Shown here: positions 23,794 to 27,629 of the stretch, piece by piece
How the letters are laid out: every line of letters begins with the position of its first letter
How positions within the stretch are numbered: the stretch's first letter is position 1
NCBI GenBank assembly: GCA_958438125.1
Contig: CAUBQN010000008.1
Coordinates: 1 to 27,629, forward strand
DNA length: 27,629 nt
Direction of reading: 5' to 3'
Source: an uncultured Collinsella sp.
GTDB lineage: Bacteria; Actinomycetota; Coriobacteriia; Coriobacteriales; Coriobacteriaceae
The notes under the pieces: generated by a model
The model's input: the letters and a program-made list of their open reading frames with translations, nothing else
Database searches by the model: none
What the model was told of the DNA's origin: nothing
Position numbers and translations under genes: made by a program

Positions 23794-24688
23794 CTTGGCC
23801 TCCTTGATCAAACTGAATCATTTCGCCAAGAATACGAGAGAGCTCTTCCTCGTCTTTAAACTCAATCTCAATCTTATTCTTTCCACGCGAGCTCTTAACA
23901 CGCACGTTGGTATTAAAAACCTGACGAAGCACGCGGGCAGCCTTTTTAAAAGACTGAGGCGTTGCAGGCCTCGGCGTCTTAGGTGTCTCTCCGGCAGAAA
24001 ACAACGGAGCAAGATTTTCTGTCGCTCTTACGGAAAGGCCCTCTGCAACAACCTTCTCTGCAAGTCGAATTCGAGCGTCCTCATAGGGAACTGCAAGAAT
24101 CGCACGTGCATGACCAGCAGTAAGTTTGCCCTCAAAAATCATCTGCTGAACAACTTCAGGGAGATCGAGAAGGCGCAGCGAGTTTGTAATTGCAGAGCGT
24201 GACTTGCTGACTGCCTTCGACAATGCCTCCTGGGTCATACCGCTGGCATCGATAAGCTGGCGATAGCCCTTAGCCTCTTCGACGGGATTCAGATCAGAAC
24301 GCTGAAGGTTTTCGATCAGAGCAAGAGCCAGCATCTCTTCATCATTAACATCTTTAATGATGACAGGCAGCTCCTCAAGACCAGCAAGCTTTGACGCTTG
24401 GTAACGACGCTCACCAGCGATGATCTCATAGCCGTTTCCATGCTTGCGAACCAAAAGCGGCTGCAAGACGCCATGTTCTTGGATTGATTCGCTCAACTCA
24501 CGAAGTTCAGTTTCGTTAAAGTGAATTCGCGGCTGATTAGGGTTGGGAACGATATCCTCAATAGGTAGTTTTGTTTCAGATGCGGCATTCGAAGCCGATG
24601 CAGCCGAACCACCGGTCTCATACTCGGCCTCTGAGACCAAAGCATTGAGTCCACGTCCCAATCCGCCACGTTTCTTTACACTAGGCAC
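23783..24688 (-). CDS. parB: Chromosome-partitioning protein ParB/Spo0J
   Basis: ParB is a CTP-dependent DNA clamp that loads at parS and recruits SMC/condensin and ParA for origin segregation. The 301-residue protein starts with the GLGRGLNALV ParA-stimulating motif (9-18). It contains the CTP-binding region with NPNQPR (49-54), GERRYQAS (92-99) and ENLQRSDLNPVEEA (126-139). A helix-turn-helix follows (about 150-176, MTQEALSKAVSKSRSAI), then a C-terminal dimerisation region. The GTG start overlaps the parA stop by eight bases and has GAGGTGAT about 5 nt upstream, a very strong ribosome-binding site. GC is lower than in the rest of the window. Confidence 0.96.
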   Translation of the reverse strand: MPSVKKRGGLGRGLNALVSEAEYETGGSAASASNAASETKLPIEDIVPNPNQPRIHFNETELRELSESIQEHGVLQPLLVRKHGNGYEIIAGERRYQASKLAGLEELPVIIKDVNDEEMLALALIENLQRSDLNPVEEAKGYRQLIDASGMTQEALSKAVSKSRSAITNSLRLLDLPEVVQQMIFEGKLTAGHARAILAVPYEDARIRLAEKVVAEGLSVRATENLAPLFSAGETPKTPRPATPQSFKKAARVLRQVFNTNVRVKSSRGKNKIEIEFKDEEELSRILGEMIQFDQGGQDEE

Positions 24689-25481
24689 GCTTGATCACCT
24701 CTTTTGCAAGGTTCATATATGCTTTTGCACCCTTATTTTGAGGTGCATAGGTAATTACCGGTTCCCCAAAAGACGGAGCTTCGGAGATTTTAACCGTACG
24801 GGGGATCAACGTCTTAAATGCCTTATCACCAAAGTACGATTGAACCTCCTCAACAACCTGATTCGATAGAGAAGTACGCGAGTCATACATGGTCATAAGC
24901 ACACCGTAGGTGTCTAAGCCCTTGTTCAGACGAGATTTGACCATCTTCATTGACTCAAGCAGCTTCGTAACGCCCTCGAGTGCGTAATACTCGCACTGGA
25001 TCGGAATCAAAACGCTGTCTGCTGCGGTCAAAGCGTTGATAGTAAGCAGGCCGAGCGAAGGAGGGCAGTCAATGAAAATAAAATCGAACTCGTCCTGAAT
25101 CGGCTCAAGCAAATCTTTGAGACGGGTTTCACGAGCAATTGCGCTTACGAGTTCTATTTCCGCGCCTGCAAGCTGAATTGTAGCCGGAATTACGAATACC
25201 TTTTTGCAATTTGTATCAAGAACAAGCGATTCTGCCGGCACATCATTCAGCAATGCATCATAGATGCAGTGATCAAGGTCTTCTTTTTCAATTCCGAATC
25301 CACTGGTGCTGTTTCCCTGCGGATCAAAATCAACAATCAGTGTCTTACGACCCTGCTCACCCAGTGCTGCTGCAAGGTTTACAGCCGTCGTTGACTTACC
25401 GACGCCGCCTTTTTGATTGATGATTGCAATGATACGCGTGTCTTTTGCGCTCTTAGAACGCTTAACGTCGCGAAATCCCAC
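24681..25481 (-). CDS. parA: Chromosome-partitioning ATPase ParA/Soj
   Basis: ParA is a DNA-binding ATPase whose gradient pulls or positions ParB-parS complexes; in Bacillus Soj it also controls DnaA. The 266-residue protein has the deviant Walker A KGGVGKST (24-31), DFDPQGNSTSG, the Walker B region FIFIDCPPSLG and the IPIQCEYYALEG segment, all typical. A short N-terminal extension precedes the first strand. The start is GTG with AGGAGG about 5 nt upstream. Three perfect parS sites lie between this gene and rsmG, so ParB spreading may affect its promoter. A TTGACA upstream has no usable -10, so the promoter is not resolved. Confidence 0.96.
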   Translation of the reverse strand: MGFRDVKRSKSAKDTRIIAIINQKGGVGKSTTAVNLAAALGEQGRKTLIVDFDPQGNSTSGFGIEKEDLDHCIYDALLNDVPAESLVLDTNCKKVFVIPATIQLAGAEIELVSAIARETRLKDLLEPIQDEFDFIFIDCPPSLGLLTINALTAADSVLIPIQCEYYALEGVTKLLESMKMVKSRLNKGLDTYGVLMTMYDSRTSLSNQVVEEVQSYFGDKAFKTLIPRTVKISEAPSFGEPVITYAPQNKGAKAYMNLAKEVIKRA

Positions 25482-25520
25482 GGTCCCTCCTGGTGTGTAT
25501 TAAAGCTGTCAAACGGAGGA

Positions 25521-25536
25521 TGTTTCACGTGAAACA
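25521..25536. other. parS site 1
   Basis: TGTTTCACGTGAAACA, a perfect 16-bp palindrome matching the bacterial parS consensus, lies 40 bases upstream of the parA start. Confidence 0.93.
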
Positions 25537-25559
25537 TTCCGAATCGATAGCAACTGCTA

Positions 25560-25575
25560 TGTTTCACGTGAAACA
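25560..25575. other. parS site 2
   Basis: An identical TGTTTCACGTGAAACA, centre to centre 39 bp from both neighbours. On the minus strand it is flanked by TTGCAG and TAGCAG, a weak promoter-like arrangement. Confidence 0.93.
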
Positions 25576-25598
25576 CTGCAAGCTGTTAGTAACCATTA

Positions 25599-25614
25599 TG
25601 TTTCACGTGAAACA
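25599..25614. other. parS site 3
   Basis: An identical TGTTTCACGTGAAACA ending one base before the rsmG stop codon. The three sites share an exact 39-bp period. Confidence 0.93.
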
Positions 25615-25615
25615 T

Positions 25616-26353
25616 CTAGGCAAGCGGATTCTTCTTTGCCATGCCATTTGCACGAGGCAATGAAACGGATGCTGAATGACTCTTCTTAAGAACAATGAAC
25701 TCCCTGTGACCCAAGCCTTCAGGCAAATCAATTGCGTCATTCAGAAGCAAAGTGAAGCCGCAAATCTTAGCTGCTGACATGCCGGAAGCAAGCTCCTCAT
25801 CCGAAGGATTGCCCTTGGTGATAACAAATAGCCCTCCATCCTTCAGGTACGGAGCCGCATACTCAACAAGAATCGGTAGAGGGGCCAGTGCGCGGGCGGT
25901 TACAACGGAGAACTGCTTCTTATGGCTTCGAGCATATTCTTCAAGACGATCATGAACCGCATGAGCATGTTTCAATCCAAGAGCATGGACAAAGGAATTA
26001 ACCGCATCAACCTTCTTTCCAACAGAGTCAATATAAGTAGCTTTACGATGCGTGGTTATGGTTAATGGAATACCAGGGAAGCCCGCACCTGTTCCCATAT
26101 CGAGCAAAGCTCCCTCAGGAGCCTTATTGATATAGGGGAGCAAAACAAGTGAGTCGAGGATATGAAGTACGGCAGCATCTTCTACGTTAAGAATACGGGT
26201 GAGATTGGTTGTCTTATTTGTTTCTAGAACCAAATCCAAATGCTGGATACATTTCCTCAGCTCAATATCAGTTACGCTCAAGGAATATTCTTTGCAATAG
26301 GAAGTAAGGCGACTCAACATCTCGTCAGCCTGCTGATCGGTAAGTACAAACAA
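25616..26353 (-). CDS. rsmG: 16S rRNA (guanine527-N7)-methyltransferase RsmG
   Basis: RsmG (GidB) methylates G527 of 16S rRNA with S-adenosylmethionine. The 245-residue protein has NLTRI (50-54), HILDSL (64-69) and the SAM-binding loop DMGTGAGFPG (85-94). It also has TARALAPLPILVEYA and a C-terminal ending LPRANGMAKKNPL that corresponds to the usual basic tail. The frame opens at a TTG at 26401 inside the jag terminator region. A second TTG at 26353 has AAGGAG exactly 6 nt upstream and gives a normal length, so I chose it. Its own promoter must lie in the short gap after the jag terminator but is not clear. GC is about 48% by spot count, well below most of the window. Confidence 0.94.
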   Translation of the reverse strand: MFVLTDQQADEMLSRLTSYCKEYSLSVTDIELRKCIQHLDLVLETNKTTNLTRILNVEDAAVLHILDSLVLLPYINKAPEGALLDMGTGAGFPGIPLTITTHRKATYIDSVGKKVDAVNSFVHALGLKHAHAVHDRLEEYARSHKKQFSVVTARALAPLPILVEYAAPYLKDGGLFVITKGNPSDEELASGMSAAKICGFTLLLNDAIDLPEGLGHREFIVLKKSHSASVSLPRANGMAKKNPLA

Positions 26354-26399
26354 CAGAAGCTCCTTTCTGACAAAAATCAACGTATCGAGAACTTTTGAC

Positions 26400-26430
26400 A
26401 AAAAAAGGGGACGTGGAAACCACGTCCCCC
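26400..26430 (-). terminator. Intrinsic terminator after jag
   Basis: A 10-bp perfect stem GGGGACGTGG/CCACGTCCCC with a three-base loop is followed on the minus strand by at least seven T residues. It separates the yidC-jag unit from rsmG. Confidence 0.93.
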
Positions 26431-26449
26431 TAGCATAAGCTCGAGTAGA

Positions 26450-27019
26450 TTATCGAGCAACAATCACCACATGGCGATCAGGGTCAGAACCCTCAGAATG
26501 AGTATCGACTGCATCGTTGCCACGAAGTGCAATGTGAACCAGTCGGCGCTCGTAGGCATTCATGGGCGGAAGAGAAACACTCTTATGAGTGCGGATGGCA
26601 CGCTCGGCAGCAGACTGAGCCATGGAGGCGACCTTATCCTGACGGCGACTCTTGTATCCCTCGACGTCCACTACAACCGGATACCTAAAGCCAAGCTTGC
26701 GGCTCACCAGCAAAGAGAACATAACCTGAAGAGCATCAAGAGTGCGACCATGACGGCCAATGAGAACAGCAAGGTCGGGAGCCGTTACATCCAAAATCAG
26801 CTCACCCTCGTCGCCCTCATACTCATCGATAGGAGAGTTGGCGGCATCGAAGTGCGAAAGGATGGAACGCAGGATGGAAATCGCAACATCGGCAATGGTG
26901 TCGAGCTCCTCATCGGTCAGCTCTTCACCAGCCTTGTAGCGCTGTGCAATCTCGGGATAATCGCCCGCGACCTCCGGGGCAACCTCCTCAAGCATATCCT
27001 CGATGATCTCTTCAGACAT
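26450..27019 (-). CDS. jag: RNA-binding protein Jag/KhpB (KH and R3H domains)
   Basis: Jag/KhpB binds RNA and, in Gram-positives, affects cell elongation and division with KhpA. The 189-residue protein has an acidic N-terminal region (1-60), a KH domain with the GRHG loop (88-91), a linker KSRRQDK and an R3H domain with R158 and H162 in ERRLVHIAL. The classic Jag-N domain is not evident; the acidic N-terminus takes its place. The frame opens at a TTG at 27031, but the ATG at 27019 has GGAG about 7 nt upstream. It follows yidC by 44 bases, the usual order, and ends before a strong terminator. Confidence 0.93.
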   Translation of the reverse strand: MSEEIIEDMLEEVAPEVAGDYPEIAQRYKAGEELTDEELDTIADVAISILRSILSHFDAANSPIDEYEGDEGELILDVTAPDLAVLIGRHGRTLDALQVMFSLLVSRKLGFRYPVVVDVEGYKSRRQDKVASMAQSAAERAIRTHKSVSLPPMNAYERRLVHIALRGNDAVDTHSEGSDPDRHVVIVAR

Positions 27020-27034
27020 AACGTACTCCAAAAG

Positions 27035-27046
27035 TTAGGTACCTAA
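27035..27046. repeat. 12-bp palindrome TTAGGTACCTAA, right copy
   Basis: This perfect palindrome lies in the 44-base gap between yidC and jag, just upstream of the jag ribosome-binding site. It is identical to 23531-23542. Confidence 0.7.
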
Positions 27047-27063
27047 ATAAGATTGATATCCCA

Positions 27064-27629
27064 CTACTTCTTCTTGTGCGGGCGCGGCTTCTTCTCGCGA
27101 CGAGTGACCTCAACCTGCAGCGGAGCGTTCTTAAGACGCTCCTCCTCATCGGCCTTCGCCTTGTCGATGACCTTCTGCGTCACAAAAATCTGCTGGATAA
27201 CCTGCCAAGCAGACGAGACGTCGTAGTACAGCAGAACACCAACGGGAAGGCTCCAGCCCATCCAAAGCATCATGACCGTCATGACAACGGCCATCATACG
27301 CATGCTCTGAGCCTGCTGGCCGGTCTGGTTGCGCGACATATAGAGCTGCGGAATCAGGGTCAGGACGGCAAACAGGATCAGGCAAACCAGCGCAGGCAGT
27401 GCAACCATAAAGCCATCGGCAAAGGAAGCGCTCGGCGTGGTGGTCAGGTCGGGCAGGATGTTGAAGAACGAGAACGTGCCGTTGTTAAAGTACTGCGGCA
27501 GGTTGCGCAGCAATGTAAACAGGGCGAACAGGATAGGCATCTGAATCAGCAGCGGCAGACAGCCAGCCATGGGGTTGAACTTGTTCTCGCTGTAGAACTT
27601 CTGCATCTCCTCGGCCTGACGCTGGGGAT
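27064..27629 (-). CDS. yidC: Membrane protein insertase YidC/Oxa1 (partial, 5' end outside window)
   Basis: YidC inserts membrane proteins alone or with SecYEG. About 188 C-terminal codons are visible; the frame stays open to the window edge (reading PQRQAEE before the internal Met at 27606), so the true start lies beyond. Visible are NPMAGCLPLLIQMPILFALF, which is diagnostic of the family, then hydrophobic segments around ALPALVCLILFAVLTLIPQL and MRMMAVVMTVMMLWMGWSLP, and a basic tail RREKKPRPHKKK. The basic tail is the usual ribosome-contacting feature. It is first seen member of the yidC-jag unit near the origin. Confidence 0.95.
   Translation of the reverse strand, partial: PQRQAEEMQKFYSENKFNPMAGCLPLLIQMPILFALFTLLRNLPQYFNNGTFSFFNILPDLTTTPSASFADGFMVALPALVCLILFAVLTLIPQLYMSRNQTGQQAQSMRMMAVVMTVMMLWMGWSLPVGVLLYYDVSSAWQVIQQIFVTQKVIDKAKADEEERLKNAPLQVEVTRREKKPRPHKKK

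Noticed and set aside
25485..25515. TTGACA on the minus strand upstream of parA as its -35
   Set aside because: A -10 at 16-18 bp would coincide with the ribosome-binding site of parA, and no TATAAT-like sequence is there.
26354..26401. N-terminal extension of RsmG from the TTG at 26401
   Set aside because: It starts inside the T-run of the jag terminator and lacks a ribosome-binding site; the TTG at 26353 has AAGGAG at ideal spacing.

Overview
The window looks like a chromosomal segment from a high-GC member of the Coriobacteriia, most like Collinsella. This is inferred from gene content and from the order yidC-jag-rsmG-parA-parB with a parS cluster; no database search was possible. The right end is origin-proximal: yidC runs off the edge and dnaA would be expected just beyond it. 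Most coding DNA is roughly 60-65% GC by spot counts, but parB, parA and rsmG fall to about 47-55%.

Positions 1-8500 are almost all on the minus strand. They hold tRNA-Lys(TTT), an M29 aminopeptidase, a basic two-helix membrane protein abutting purC, an OmpR-type regulator with its sensor kinase, a Tat-exported lipoprotein coupled to a TSCPD protein, and purB. purC and purB are two steps of IMP/AMP synthesis but sit in separate units.

Positions 8500-9000 contain tRNA-Gly(CCC) and about 425 gene-free bases. Those bases carry two identical 52-bp repeats that each begin with a copy of the tRNA 3' end, several hairpins and an inverted copy of the T-arm. Positions 9291-12722 encode a 1143-residue LPXTG surface protein with a thioester adhesin head and about six SpaA/Cna-B-like modules; no sortase gene lies in the window.

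Positions 12789-18351 hold a small single-helix protein and a 1065-residue M28-peptidase-like membrane protein. The latter has about 680 disordered residues inserted between its metal-ligand motifs, and several ligand positions are substituted. Divergent from it is a pair of overlapping WYL-domain regulators of PafB/PafC type. These converge on a DinG-type exonuclease-helicase, which is itself overlapped by ddl.

Positions 22287-27629 hold rlmN (plus strand, with an imperfect parS just after it), then on the minus strand yidC, jag, rsmG, three perfect parS sites, parA, parB and a small membrane protein. This is the chromosome-segregation and membrane-insertion cluster typical of bacterial origins. 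A 12-bp perfect palindrome occurs exactly at both ends of the jag-to-small-protein block.

No CRISPR array, insertion sequence, phage or rRNA was seen. The most unusual items are the degenerate, insertion-bearing M28 protein with its repeated threonine motif, and the tRNA-derived repeats next to tRNA-Gly.
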